Shown: one piece after another, positions 12,790-23,936 of the stretch | Position numbering within the stretch: the first letter of the stretch is position 1 | Layout of the letters: every line of letters begins with the position of its first letter | Source of the DNA: Chinchilla lanigera | Taxonomy: Eukaryota > Chordata > Mammalia > Rodentia > Chinchillidae | Length of the DNA stretch: 64,000 nt | Reading direction: 5' to 3' | Assembly (NCBI RefSeq): GCF_000276665.1 | Contig: NW_004955405.1 | Coordinates: 8,739,608 to 8,803,607, forward strand | Program-made: the position numbers and the translations under genes | Notes under the pieces: generated by a model | Databases searched by the model: none | What the model was told of the DNA's origin: nothing | Seen by the model: only the letters and a program-made list of their open reading frames with translations

Positions 12790-14110
12790 CTTTCCCTATT
12801 CCTTTGCTCATTCATTCATTCATTCATTCATTCATTCATTCTCATTCTAATATTTCTAGAACGCCACGTGCTGTTCACTGTCTTAGGTACTGGGCAGTAC
12901 CAGTACCAGGAAACAAAAGTTCTTTCCCTCACCGAGCTGGCTTCTTGGCAAGGAGACACAGATAATCCATCTTGGGAGCCATAAGTGACAAGTCCTATAA
13001 GGAGGAAAGCACAGGAAAAGGAGAAGAAAGGGAGGTGGTGGCCAAAGTGGACACCTCAAACAGAACAAGCGTGGCATTAAGCAGAGACCTGGAAGAGGAG
13101 GGAAGCACAGCGGGGTCTCTGGAGAGCACACAGGTGGGACAGGAGCAGGTGCTGAGGCCCTGGAGAGGTGCAGCACACTGGAGGTGGGAGCCTGCAGGCG
13201 GCCAGGTTCTGGCTAGCTTACAGGGAGGAAGGGCACCACCGGAGCTGAGGCACAGGGCAGCGGGCAGCCACCCGGCTTCAGTGAGGTGACACCCTCCCGG
13301 AGTGTGTGCGCGAGAAGGAGCTGCCTCACATTTTAAAGAATCACTCCAGCTGCTGCATGAAGACAGACCCGGAGTGAGGCCTGGGGCACCAGAGCAGAGG
13401 TGGAAAACGTAACTGGAAGGCGCTGCACTCAGGCAGGCAGGACACAGTGGCTATTGGGCTGTGTAACCGTGGAGGTGGGGAGAAGAAACCAGATGCTTTT
13501 TCACAAGACTTGTAGGCCATCAGGCGGTATTTGCTGATAGACTAAACGTGGAAAGAAAGGTGTCAAAGATACTGAGCAAATGATGGAGCTGGCATTGACA
13601 CAAGGGAGCAGGGAAGCAGGTCTGAGGGTCAGCAGTGCTGTTATGGAAGTGCCACATTCAGAAGGCCCATGGTCATTTAAGTGGACTGCTGGGCAGGGTA
13701 CTGGCTACATGAGTTTGGGATTTAGATAAGGTCGCAACCAGAGATACCAGCTTGGGAGTTGTAAGTGACAGGTGTTGTGCATGCCCCAGGCGCAGATGAG
13801 ATTTCTCAGAGCATGAATGGAGGAGAAAAGTAGCCTCGAGAAGGAGTCTAAGGACCCTAAACCTTAGAGGTCCAGTAGACCCAACCAAGCTGAGAAGGCG
13901 CTGAGGTAGGGAGCTAGGAGTGCCTGACCTCTTGCAACCAAGTAAGAAAAGCTTTCCCAAGTGGGGGCCGCACCATGCCTCAGTCCTAGCTCTACTGAGA
14001 AAAGCTCCTGAGGACCTGGTGAGAACACGACATGCTTCAGGACCCAGCATAAGTAGTTCAATAAGCAAGTGCGAGTTCCACAAAACCCTGAGCTGATGAA
14101 TCACAGAAAA
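12790..14110 (-). mobile_element. Long L2 fragment (about 1.3 kb)
   Basis: The lower end carries the (CATT)n form of the L2 terminal repeat, then the reverse complement of the 3' end. Landmarks up the window are gcagagacctggaagagg, aatcactccagctgctgc, gcggtatttgctgatag, tgagtttgggatt and cttgggagttgtaagtgac, in the order found in L2 antisense. No intact reading frame. Confidence 0.78.
12808..12842. repeat. (CATT)n microsatellite
   Basis: About eight tandem cattcatt tetramers. It sits where the terminal TGAA repeat of the adjoining minus-strand L2 would be, so it is probably an expansion of that tail. Confidence 0.9.
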
Positions 14111-14294
14111 GTGAAGGACACAGTTCACTCACAAAGACAGGATGCAGAATGTGAAGACAAGCACATGGACCAGATGCTGACAGACTGATGACACCACAAA
14201 GCACACATGAGCACACGGGCATCAGCCCCGAAGGAGAATTACGGTGACATGCCGCTGGGCTCTGTCCTTGGCCTGCTCAATGTGTCAGTGGCTT

Positions 14295-14400
14295 ACAACT
14301 GAACAGTTTCTAGAGCCGGAGGCTTGTTCAAACAGAGCAGCTGGTCTAACCCAGACTCTGGAATCAGAACTTCTCCAGGTGGCAGGGGTAGGGATGTGCA
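14295..14400. mobile_element. MER5A-like hAT-Charlie remnant
   Basis: Matches one half of the MER5A palindrome (aggcttgttcaaacagagca, tggaatcagaacttctcc). Diverged; orientation is uncertain because the family is palindromic. Confidence 0.5.
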
Positions 14401-14999
14401 GCTGAAGCCACGCTGAGCGGGCAGGAGCTGGGGAGGTGACAGGTGTGGGCTCTGGAGCACCTCAGCAGGAAGGCTGCTGAGTCACTGTGCCAATGGCATC
14501 CTGGAAGACCTCTGAGGACAGCCAGATGGGGTGAACAGGGAAACCTGGTTGGTCTGTAGCAGGCTGTGAGTCGCCAGCTGCATGGATGCTGGACAAGGGG
14601 AGGGGACACAACCCAGCCATACTCTGTGGCCCCAAAAGCAGCCTCTCAGGGGTGCAGAGGACACACTATGCCAGAGGAGCACGACTGTGATGACGAAGGG
14701 ACTCTCGCCCGCCCAGACTTTCAGCTGGAGATACCAAAGGAACCAGGCCTCTGCCTGAGAGTCCTCCGGAGTAACCTGTGGAAGGACTTATTCTGTGGGA
14801 TCCAGCAGGGTAGATCTAGAATCACTGAGTGCAATGTAGCACGACATGAACAGTAAGAACAACTCAAAGTGAAAGAAATGGTGAGTACTTTGTTGTGGTG
14901 ACTGGTAAGTATATTTTCACTCCTAACTAGCATTTATTGCAACCTTTTACATATATACCCATACCCTTCCTACTGTGAGGTCCGTTTCCCATGACATTA

Positions 15000-15075
15000 A
15001 CTCCGTGTTCCTAGACCCAGCACAAGCCCTGTCACGTGCTTTGTACTCAATAAATGTTATCTGGATGAATGATTT
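15000..15075 (+). mobile_element. L2 3' end
   Basis: actccgtgttcctagaccca, then a run ending tactcaataaatgttatctg and gatgaatga, the characteristic L2 terminus. Confidence 0.6.
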
Positions 15076-15579
15076 TGTTAAGATTAGAAGCTGTGAAAGG
15101 TCTCACAGAGGTGATTCATGCTACATAATTGTTAAAGTTTCTTCCAAAGAGCAGATCCTACCATTACTGAAAAACTTTGCCAAAGCCAGCATCCCCTGGG
15201 AACAGGCATGTTTTGCATCTTCATGGTGGATCTGGAACTTAGGTAAAACTATAATTATTTCCTATATTCAACTGCAATATTAGCCTGATGTTTAAAATAT
15301 TAGCCCAATGTTTAAAACTCTGACTGGTAGAAGTATGAGGGGGTAATCATTTTCCCTCCAATGCTCCTCTACTCCACATAAATATGTTTAAGGCTCCATC
15401 CATGAAAGCAACTTGATCCTTCAGCGAAAATTTGATTCTTCCAGCTGCAGCCCTACTGGAGGATGTAATACTCCATGGCTCCTTTAAAGCAAAAGTCAGT
15501 CTTGGTCTGGGGGATTCAGTGATCCACAGTCTGGCTTTATTGGTTTATAGGTGCACATTATCCCCCAACATCACTCTGG

Positions 15580-15730
15580 CAGGGCATGGTGGTGCACGCC
15601 AGTAATCCCGGCACTCACGAGGCCCAGGCAGGAGGATCGCTGTGAGTTTGAGGCCAACCTGGGCCACACAGTGAGTTCAAGCCTAGCATGAATAACATAG
15701 TGAGACACTATCTCAATAACAAAAACACAT
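15580..15730 (+). repeat. B1 SINE
   Basis: gggcatggtggtgcacgcc, aatcccggcactcacgagg, gaggccaacctgggccaca and a second 29-bp half gagttcaagcctagcatg, with a CAA-rich tail. Confidence 0.9.
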
Positions 15731-16454
15731 CATTCTGCCATCCCATCAGAAGCTTGGCCCTCTGAAAAAGTTAGCCCAAAAGACTTAACAGCCTTTGCAG
15801 TTATTAAAGTGATCAATGCATATCATTTCTTCCTTAAAAGTCCCTAAAACAAAACCAATCCCCTGTCCAGGGCGTTCACACATGGGGGAGGCAGCGATGC
15901 CTCCAGGGTACAGTGGGGCTGTACAACAGCAGCACCTCCATGAAGAACCTGAAGCCTGCTTGACTTTGGCCACAAAGACAGGACGCCATGACTTTGAAGA
16001 AAAGGAATGCTGCAGATCCAGACCCAAAATTACCTTGGGCTATCTGTAATGCCTTTTAATGGCCATTTTCTTTCAACATAGTATTAGCATTCTAGTGACT
16101 ACCAGATACAACTTCTGGGATGTATCACTATCAGAGGGGATCTCTATTCTACTAACACAAAAGCTAAGAATGCCGTAGCATCTGAAACCTACAGAGATTT
16201 TGCCGCTCTGCTGCAGACCATCTACCTCCACCTGATATTCCATCAATGCACAAGTTAAATACATGGATTCCTGACTTTTTTTTTTTTTTTCTGTAACTAT
16301 AAAGCTTTATGTAACCTCTTCTGGAATGGAACATACCACTCAGGGTAACTTGAATCCATGTTCCTGGACCAATGTTGCTCATATTTGGCTTAGAGTAACT
16401 ACTGTCTTACTTCCTTAAAGCACAATTGCTGTTTTTTTACAGTGAGACTTCATA

Positions 16455-16546
16455 GCGGCACTATGCTGGAATCCTCTCTTCGATCCTCACAATGATCCTG
16501 GCGGCACTATGCTGGGATCCTCTCTTTGATCCTCACAATGATCCTA
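16455..16546. repeat. 46-bp tandem duplication
   Basis: Two head-to-tail 46-bp units (16455-16500 and 16501-16546), each starting gcggcactatgctgg and ending near cctcacaatgatcct. They differ at about three positions, so the duplication is fairly young. Confidence 0.95.
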
Positions 16547-16680
16547 TCAGGTGAGATCAACTGTCTCCACTGCAGAGAAGGAAAGGGCATCTCAGAAAAG
16601 TAAATTTAGCTGTCCAAAGCCACAAAGATGAAATGATGAATGAAGGAGCCAAACATTGAACTCAGATGTGTTTAGCCTTA
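16500..16680 (-). repeat. MIR SINE
   Basis: Reverse MIR landmarks: gatcctcacaatgatcct, then agagaaggaaagggcatctc, gtccaaagccacaaag and attgaactcaga. The adjacent 46-bp duplication involves its lower end. Confidence 0.6.
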
Positions 16681-17003
16681 TCTTAGTTTAGGCTGCTAAA
16701 CCAATACAGACTAGGGGCTTACATGATTGTTTCTCACAGTTCTGGAGGTGGGGAAACACAAATTGAAGAAGCCAATAGACCTGGTGCGTAGTGAGGGCCT
16801 CCTTCTGGTTGTGTCCTTGGTTGTGTTCTCTCTTGGTGGACCAAGGGGTCATTCGGCTCCAGTCCCTTCTGATGAACAACAATCCTACTCACAAGCGCTC
16901 TACCTTCACAACCTCCTCATAGCCTCCCCTCCAAATATCACATCAGGGATTAGGGCCTCAAAACATAAATTGGGTGGGGTGTGGTCATTCAGTCTACAAC
17001 CAG
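16676..17003 (-). mobile_element. MaLR-type LTR (MLT1/MST-like)
   Basis: Reverse complement of a mammalian MaLR LTR: ttagtttaggctgctaaacc, gtttctcacagttctggagg, gtgagggcctccttctgg, and attcagtctacaaccagc at the 5' end of the LTR. No internal ERV sequence adjoins it. Confidence 0.72.
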
Positions 17004-17029
17004 CCCTAGTTCTTCCTCACAGCAACTAA

Positions 17030-17535
17030 GCAATCTTAAAACAAAGTTAGATCAGGACACTCCTTACTGAACTGCCCGGTGGTATTCTCCTTCCTAAAAT
17101 ATACCCAAGCTTCTGAAGGAGTCTGCGAAGCCTCTTCTGCTGCCTCCCCTGCATTGTCCCCACTTCTGTCCGTGTTCTCTCCCATGGAACCCTACTGGCC
17201 TTCTGGCCAATTGTGGGATCACCAAGACCCTGGCTATTCTCTCTCCTGGACTCTTCTCACTTCATTGCCCTGCAGGGCTCTCTTACTTTGTTCAGGTTTT
17301 TGCTCCAACATCACTACTCAGTCTGTTGCCAACTACACCTCAAAGCCATGCCTTTTCCTACCATTCTATAAACAATCTCTAAACTACACTTGTGTTTCCT
17401 GCTAGCACTCACCAGGATCCGGATGCCAATCCTTGGACACTTACTGCCTCCCCAGTGTTCATTAGGATGCAAGCTCCCCAAGCAGGGACTTCACACCAGG
17501 CCCTGCTGCGCCTCCCACACCAAGACCCAACATGT
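17030..17535 (+). mobile_element. L2 3' region
   Basis: Plus-strand L2 order is seen: caggtttttgctccaacatc, then a C/T-rich middle, then aggatgcaagctccccaagc and agggacttcacaccagg. Diverged. Confidence 0.65.
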
Positions 17536-17587
17536 GATTGGGGTTCCCCATGCTGTCCTGCACTGGCCAGAATGCCCCCTTTGCTTT

Positions 17588-17742
17588 CTTTTTTTTTGTC
17601 TTTTTGAGACAGTCTCACTATGCAGTTCAGGCTGGCCTTGAGCTCACTTTGTAACCCAGGCTGGCCTCGAACTCACAACGATCCTCCTGCCTCAGCCTCC
17701 CAAGTGCTGGGATTACAGGCATGCGCCACCACACCCAGCCCC
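17588..17742 (-). repeat. B1 SINE
   Basis: Minus-strand B1 with tail remnant tctttttttttgtc, gagacagtctcactatgcag, two 29-bp halves (caggctggccttgagctcac and caggctggcctcgaactcac) and gctgggattacaggcatg. Confidence 0.95.
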
Positions 17743-18169
17743 CTTTGCTTTCTACCACCTCCGCGTGGCCTCCTAGATCTGCCACACTGTATCTGCATGA
17801 CCCCGGTCAGCTCCCTGGCTCTCAAGAGAACTTTCCACTTACTGAAGTAGCCCTGACAGAGAAGGGACAACTGTCTCCTCCTTCTCCAACATTGTGTCAT
17901 CCTTCACTCTTACCTTTGAGACACTGCCAAGTGTAGAAGTTTGTGATTTTATCAAAGAGACATTTAAAGCAACCAATGAAATAAAAAGATAATTATATGT
18001 CACAAAGAGAAAAATACTCTGCAAAAAGACCAACTATCGGTTTAATGCTCGAATAGACAATTAATTCATTTAATGCCTTCCAGCACCCTTTTCAAAGTAG
18101 AAAGAAATGCATTTTTATTAAAGGGGTTATAAAAAGCTGGGTTGTCTGGCATTTAACCAGCTGGAGGGC

Positions 18170-18222
18170 TTTTCTTTCTTTCTTTCTTTCTCTTTCCTTT
18201 TTATTTATTTATTTATTTATTC
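18170..18222. repeat. (TTTC)n and (TTTA)n microsatellites
   Basis: Adjacent runs of tttc and tttatttattt tetramers. Confidence 0.9.
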
Positions 18223-18337
18223 CAAATGGACTTAAGAGCTACTCCTTTTTTATTTTAAAGAGAAAGGAAAAATAAAACAAAAATTCAAAACAAGATACTC
18301 AGAAGATAACAATGGTTAATACACTGTGTATTATTAT

Positions 18338-18436
18338 CTTTTTTTTTTTTTTTTTTTGGTACTGGGAATCAAACTCAGGACCTTGAGCTTGCCAGGCAGG
18401 TACTTGTGCCACTGAGCTATAACCCCACCCCTCATT
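18338..18436 (-). repeat. ID SINE
   Basis: A 19-nt T run (A tail), ggtactgggaatcaaactc, gccaggcaggtacttgtgcc and ctgagctataacccc. Well preserved. Confidence 0.92.
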
Positions 18437-18949
18437 ATCCTTAAGTCAGTTACTCAGAGTGTAAGATACAGGCATTTAATTGCCCAAACAATATTAGTAC
18501 AAACCTATCTTTTCAATGAACTAAGAGAAATTAGTAGTATAAATATCTTAACTATATATATATGTATTTTTTTTTTTTTGCTTTTTTTCTTCCTCCTTTT
18601 CTCCATTTCCCCATTCCAGTTTCTCTTTCCTTTTGAAGTTTCTTCCCAGTTTACAATACCTACTGTATATTTTAAGAGGGGGAATTTCTGACATTCCACC
18701 AATACAAATCTCTAAGTTTAACCAGGATAAGGCAGAAGCTAATCATCATCCAACAGAGGATTAATATGCAACATAAAAGTTCCTGGAGATACAGTTATCT
18801 CTATTTTGAGAACTTAATTTGCCTTGCACTTCATATATAATCACTGCCTTGCCTCAAAGAGTTGTTTGCTGGAGGGGGCATATTTATTTTTTATAAAACA
18901 TTTCATACACTATAAAGGCCTTTTTGTAAATAAATAGAAGGTGATACAC

Positions 18950-19015
18950 TTTTGGGGGTGGTTGGTAGGGGTAGAACCCAGGGCCACCGGGCCACTGGGC
19001 CACACCCTGGCTGAG
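18950..19015 (-). repeat. Degenerate ID-like SINE
   Basis: ggtaggggtagaacccaggg followed by ccactgggccacaccctgg resembles an ID in reverse with internal deletion. Confidence 0.5.
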
Positions 19016-20126
19016 GGCAAATTGTCAAAACTCAGGATTTACTTTGAGTTTTGCTCTACATAGTCTCTCTGAACATTGTTTTGATTGAAGAAATTCCCAA
19101 GGGATCTAAAGTCTTATTTTCTGGAACTTCTTAGTTTTTCTTTCCTTTTTATTTACTGGTACTGGCCCCTAATACATTTATCACTTCAAAAGAATTTCTG
19201 TCTTTTAGCAGTGGTCAGGCTCCAAGAGTGACTAGCAAAGAGATAAGATAATGGTTTTCTGGGAAAATTTAAGCTCTTAGTTTACCTAAGTATTAAGCAA
19301 TCCCAGTACCCTCCACTTTCACAAGGTAGGAGACAGGTAGGCCTCGCTGTAGCCAAATACTGAGAAAGCAAACACTGCAAGTGTCTCCCTCAAATAGCAA
19401 CAAAGAGGGGGTTCAGCTTCATTTCTGAATTCCAGTGGAGGCTCTGAGAGGGAAACGTATGGAAAAAAAAGTGCAATGCGCAGTTCAGGGAGGTGTGAAC
19501 ACAGGGTGTCCTTCTCATCACACTCTGCGTCTTTGCTGTCACTTAGAACACGCTGCTCCAACTTCCAGATTTTTCCTTCTACAATACTGTAGCCGGTACA
19601 GTATCCTCAACTTTAAGGATTTCTTAACACTTAAAACCAGCAGCCATCTACTCACATTACTTAGCATTAGTGACGAATTTCACTGACACTCAAACATGAA
19701 TCTTTATCTGGCTTTCTTCATACCACATGACCACACTTTACAACACAACACACGAAGGTACTATACCATTTCTAATGCTCCAAATTATTTAAAAAAGAGA
19801 GAGAGACAGAGAGAAAGAGAAGCGTTCCAGGTAGTTTAGTGATATTTTTAAGCACTACTGAAATTCTTGGGCCTACGTGAAGAAATACTGCATGGGAACA
19901 TGGTTTCAGGCTGGTAAGACTCTAAATTACATCCTCTATTGTGTCCGAGAGCTGTTACTTTTGTGATTATTTTGATGCAGTAGTCATTTTAGGTTCCATT
20001 CCTCAAGAGTCTTTCAGTATGTATCATTTATCTTCTAAAAATGTTCTCTTCTAAAGGATCAAGGACAAAAAGCAGATATACACATCCTCTAATTAAATGT
20101 GTGCGTTTTCATGGCAGCTGACTTAC

Positions 20127-20177
20127 TTTTTCATTCCATGCCCACAGTCCAATTCCAAGGAATGCTATTCCTAAAAA
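20127..20177 (-). CDS. TSPAN5: TSPAN5 coding exon (second coding exon): end of TM1
   Basis: This short exon is easy to miss. Minus-strand reading gives a 51-nt phase-0 exon encoding FLGIAFLGIGLWAWNEK, the second half of transmembrane helix 1 and the start of the small extracellular loop (about residues 28-44). It is bounded by a ctttctttctttcag acceptor, whose cag is 20180-20178, and a gtaagt donor at 20126-20121. It joins in frame to the exon at 108-254, reconstituting the tetraspanin-5 order WAWNEK then GVLSNISS. The human protein, as I remember it, has Thr where this copy has Ala (FLGI-T/A-FLG), a conservative change inside the membrane. Length 51 nt and phase 0/0 mean that skipping it would keep the reading frame but remove 17 residues of helix 1. 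Confidence 0.95.
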
Positions 20178-20469
20178 CTGAAAGAAAGAAAGCAGTGTAA
20201 ATAGAAGGCAAACACTATGTTTTTACTAATACAAATAAAAATGTTTTCAATCTTTTGTCATTTTACCTGACTAGGAAATTCTCCAAAATCTGAGTAACCA
20301 TCTTTATCAGGAAAAGAATCACATTCATTTGCCTAGAATTATTTATGCCAGTAAGAAGGCTGGAGACCCACAGGTACTTGGAAATCATTCAAATTATGAA
20401 GACTAAAACTAGGCAAAATCTCAAATACAGTAAGTAATCAGTGATGAGGATGTTACCACTTAAAGGTAA

Positions 20470-20920
20470 AGGAGATGCAGAAGTGGGTGCCCCATGAATG
20501 AGGTCCACCTTCGCCAGCCGTCAGGTAAGCAGGGTCTGGACTTAGGGCCAGGACCCTCTCCTCTTCTGTGTTCATGCCCGCTTGCTACGTGACTCGCTTC
20601 CCCATTTGATCCCAATTTAATCAATTTTACCTGAGCAATTATAATCTTGCTGGCTGACCATAGTTTTGTCTCACTTCATGCCCGCCTTGCAATTTCCCAT
20701 TTCTCCCACCTTGGACCTGCCTCAAGTCATGGATTTGCTCTCTAAAAACCCCTAGAAAAGGCCGGGTCCTTGGCAACCCACTCGGGACCACATCTGTCTG
20801 TCTCTCGGACAGAAGCTTTCTTTCCCCCAATAAATATATTCTATTCTTACCCTCTGTTCCTAAAATCCATTCTTCAATTTTAGAGAACATGAACTCGTAA
20901 ACAGACATCTAGGAGGCTGG
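20470..20920 (+). mobile_element. Solo ERV LTR candidate
   Basis: LTR-like layout: a U3-like stretch, a TATA-like tctaaaaacccctag near 20740, an R-like block gtctgtctctcggacagaag and AATAAA at about 20830 followed by a pyrimidine-rich region. This resembles a class I ERV LTR. Ends and target duplication are not resolved. It lies about 300 bp upstream (transcript sense) of the 51-nt exon, in antisense orientation. Confidence 0.5.
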
Positions 20921-22306
20921 GAGTTTCTTTCCCCCCATATCAGTTTCAGAGGGCTTCTGTAACTCTCCCTGGACTAAACTCAGTCCCTGAAAATTCATGC
21001 ATAACTTGGGTACACAGGCAACACGAAGGACTGAGCAAAGCATTTTGTCCAATACAAAGCTCATGAGTCTGTCACTCAGCTGCATTCGAGACAGGTGGGA
21101 GGTGACAAAGGGGAACAGATGATGAACAGGGGACTTTCCACTTTCCTTTAGTCCTCACTGCAACCCGTCCATTCTAAGATACAGCCAAGTTTTCCCTTAT
21201 ATTTTAACGTCTCTGGCATTGGGCTGAGTCTTAGAATTGACAGAATTCGTATTTGTTTCTTTCCCCTTGATAGTACTTGAAGTAACAGTGTCTTATAACT
21301 GGGATGCCACAGACTGGAAAACACCTGTACGGGCTATCTGTCTACTAAGAGTCTAGTGGTCTCCAGTGGTCTCTGGGAGTTTTTGGTCCTGAGGAAAGAT
21401 ACATCTGATTCCTCATCTTCCCTGACAATAGCAACTCTAATTTCCTTTCCAAACACTGACGTGCAGAGTGGTTAGGCTGGCAAGCAGCTTCAGTTTGAAA
21501 GCAGCAGCACTCACTGTTTGTTTTAGTAACATCTCAATTAAGTTAAATGTCAGAAAAGCTGGCCAGAGAGCGCACAGAGAAAATGACTGAGGGTGGTTAT
21601 TCTTCACAGTTCCAGGGCAAGCTGAGAACGGTGTGCCTGCTGGGGTGCTGGCCATTCACAGCAGAGAGTTTGACTCTGGAGGCCAAGGTTAATAAACCCA
21701 AGTGTGGCTGGGAAGCCAGCAGGAGCAGAAGAGGGGACCGGACAGCAATGTAACTTCTGCAATGTGGTGCTGTATTCAATTTCCCAAAGCTCCCCAAATA
21801 ATCTGACATGTAAAAGCGTAGTATGCAGGGCTTTCCGAGCCCTGTAGAGAAAAGTTTGAGCGTGTCTTTGATGTGGCAAAAACTAAAGACTGTTCTTCCT
21901 ACTCTTGCTCCCACGGAAGAGGCTATCTGAAAAGTGTTTAGACGGCTTTCTTGTTTTAGCACCCCAACAGAAAGACTGGTCAGTCTCCAGTGCCCTGGTC
22001 AGTGTGTTACCTCATTTTCCCTTTCAGATCCCAAATAACAAAACACAAGCACAGAACAGCTCATCAGATACCATCTTGTTTACAGGTGCTGGGCACAGTG
22101 GCCACGGCAAGTGAGTGCACAGGACCCACAGCTGCCAGGGAGCACTGAAGAGGCACAGCTCCAGCGCTGCTTCACACACCGCCCTTACCCTTGAGACGTG
22201 ACCGGTTCCCCAGGGCTGATGCCCATGCGTGCAGATGGCTGCCCCCCCCAGCGCAGTATCAGCCAGCATCACCAGACGCAGCACTACAGGCGGCTGCTGT
22301 GGCAGA

Positions 22307-22682
22307 GGCCCCTGCGGTCAGCCATCCCTGCTGCTGCTGGAGGGAGACATGCGTGTTACNNNNNNNNNNNNNNNNNNNNNNNNNNNNNNNNNNNNNNNNN
22401 NNNNNNNNNNNNNNNNNNNNNNNNNNNNNNNNNNNNNNNNNNNNNNNNNNNNNNNNNNNNNNNNNNNNNNNNNNNNNNNNNNNNNNNNNNNNNNNNNNNN
22501 NNNNNNNNNNNNNNNNNNNNNNNNNNNNNNNNNNNNNNNNNNNNNNNNNNNNNNNNNNNNNNNNNNNNNNNNNNNNNNNNNNNNNNNNNNNNNNNNNNNN
22601 NNNNNNNNNCCTGGGCCCCTGCGGTCAGCCATCCCTGCTGCTGCTGGAGGGAGACATGCGTGTTACCGCCTGGGCCCCTGCC
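22307..22682. repeat. 59-bp minisatellite (VNTR) interrupted by gap
   Basis: One full unit at 22610-22668 (cctgggcccctgcggtcagc ... gtgttaccg) is followed by the start of the next (cctgggcccctg). On the left side, 22307-22359 carries the same unit up to gtgttac. The array therefore flanks and presumably fills the unsequenced gap. Confidence 0.9.
22360..22609. other. Assembly gap (250 N)
   Basis: A run of 250 N. Any open frame crossing it is an artefact. Confidence 1.
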
Positions 22683-22739
22683 ATCTGCATGTTCTGTTAC
22701 CTTCCCAGCACTGAGTTTAGTCCTCCGTCAGTAACAAGT

Positions 22740-22890
22740 CTCTTTCAAGCTCATAACAGCTGTACTTTGAAATAGGCATTATTGTTAACCCTTTTCTAGG
22801 AAAGAGGAAAATGAGGCTTAGAAAGTTTGGACAACTTATTTAGAAGCACACAGCTTCTACTCTTCTGAGTAGAGGTTTGATTAAGGTTGG
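22740..22890 (-). repeat. MIR SINE
   Basis: Reverse MIR: aaataggcattattgttaac, gaggaaaatgaggcttagaa, acttatttagaagcacacag. Confidence 0.7.
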
Positions 22891-23744
22891 CTCTAAATTC
22901 CCAGTTCCCTCCTTGGGACAGAGTTGCGGCATTCAGACGTCAGGACATGGTGGATTCCTCCCCTCGTCATGCACAGCAGGCACTGAGAGGCAAAAAGAAC
23001 CCTAGCCTGAGGTGGGATCTGGTTATGGCAGGAAAATTCCCCTGCAGGGTCAGACCGAGAGGGAGGAAGAACAGAAAAATTCAGTGGTGTTGGGGTCATA
23101 TTTTCCTCTCTGAAGCTGTCAGTTCTTTGAAACAAAAAGCTTTTCTCTTTCATGAATCACGTAAGTAGCTTAGAAACCTACAGTTTTCTACAAAGAGAAA
23201 AAAAAATAACATTTAAAGAAGATTCACAATTTCCTTTACAATCTTGCTCCAATATCTCCTGCTTTGACTGTGGCTTTCAAACAAATGCTTAAGAATTTGA
23301 AAAAGGCACACAATTTGAAGCTAAAGAAAACAGTACGGACGAAGGGTGTACAGCCAGGGCCCGAACTTCACACATACCTTCGGGACTACATCACCAGCAA
23401 AGGCCCTCCCAACTTCTCACAGCCCATATGTTTTGTTTTAAAATCAAGTTATTCCAACTCCAAACAATTAAACAGAGAAGAGCCAAAACCAGAGACAAGC
23501 ATGCAGTTGAAGCACATTCAATTTCCCCTTCCCACCTCCTCAAGAAAAGACAGCCACAAACCCCACACTGACCTCACCCTGAAACCCAGAGGCCGCCTTC
23601 CCAGGCAAGACTGAGAACTCGGAGAGGAAATCCTTCATTTCCAGGCAGAATCATCTCTCCACATGGCAACACATGCAGACATGCAGTACAAGTATTTGTC
23701 TACCAGTTTTTGACGTTTTAAAATGAGTAACAATAATTTTGCCA

Positions 23745-23836
23745 ACATTTGTTGAAGGTTAATCCCTAGGGATTGAACTCAGGGCTTGCAAATGCCTGGA
23801 AAGTACTCGTATCACTGAGCTTCAGTCCCAGCCAAA
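23745..23836 (-). repeat. ID SINE (diverged)
   Basis: ctagggattgaactcagggc, aaatgcctggaaagtactcg, atcactgagcttcagtccca. Confidence 0.7.
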
Positions 23837-23936
23837 GAGAGGTTTGTTGTTTTGGGGTTTTTTTTAAAAACATGAATTAGCCAGAACTACTGGGCACCTG
23901 AAATGTGGCTGGCTCAAACTGAGATATGGGGACAAG

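Larger units (their letters stand above)
255..20126 (-). other. TSPAN5: TSPAN5 intron 2 (complete, 19.9 kb)
   Basis: Intron between the 51-nt and 147-nt exons, donor gtaagt at 20126-20121 and acceptor cag at 257-255, phase 0. It holds the SINE, L2, L1M, MIR and LTR fragments listed separately. Long pieces in which I recognise nothing beyond scattered low-complexity sequence are about 530-1990, 3430-5740, 6710-9760, 9880-11040, 11140-12180, 14400-15000, 15730-16450 and 18440-20120. Open frames here (the longest about 258 codons at 7187-7963, plus strand) show no recognisable domain and look like chance. Confidence 0.92.

Noticed and set aside
12808..12842. CRISPR-like or clustered repeat array
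   Set aside because: A simple tetranucleotide microsatellite in a mammalian genome; no spacers.
22191..22775. Long open frames (up to 194 codons) on both strands around 22.2-22.8 kb
   Set aside because: They run through 250 N, which cannot contain stops, and the rest is a 59-bp tandem repeat. Artefact of the gap.
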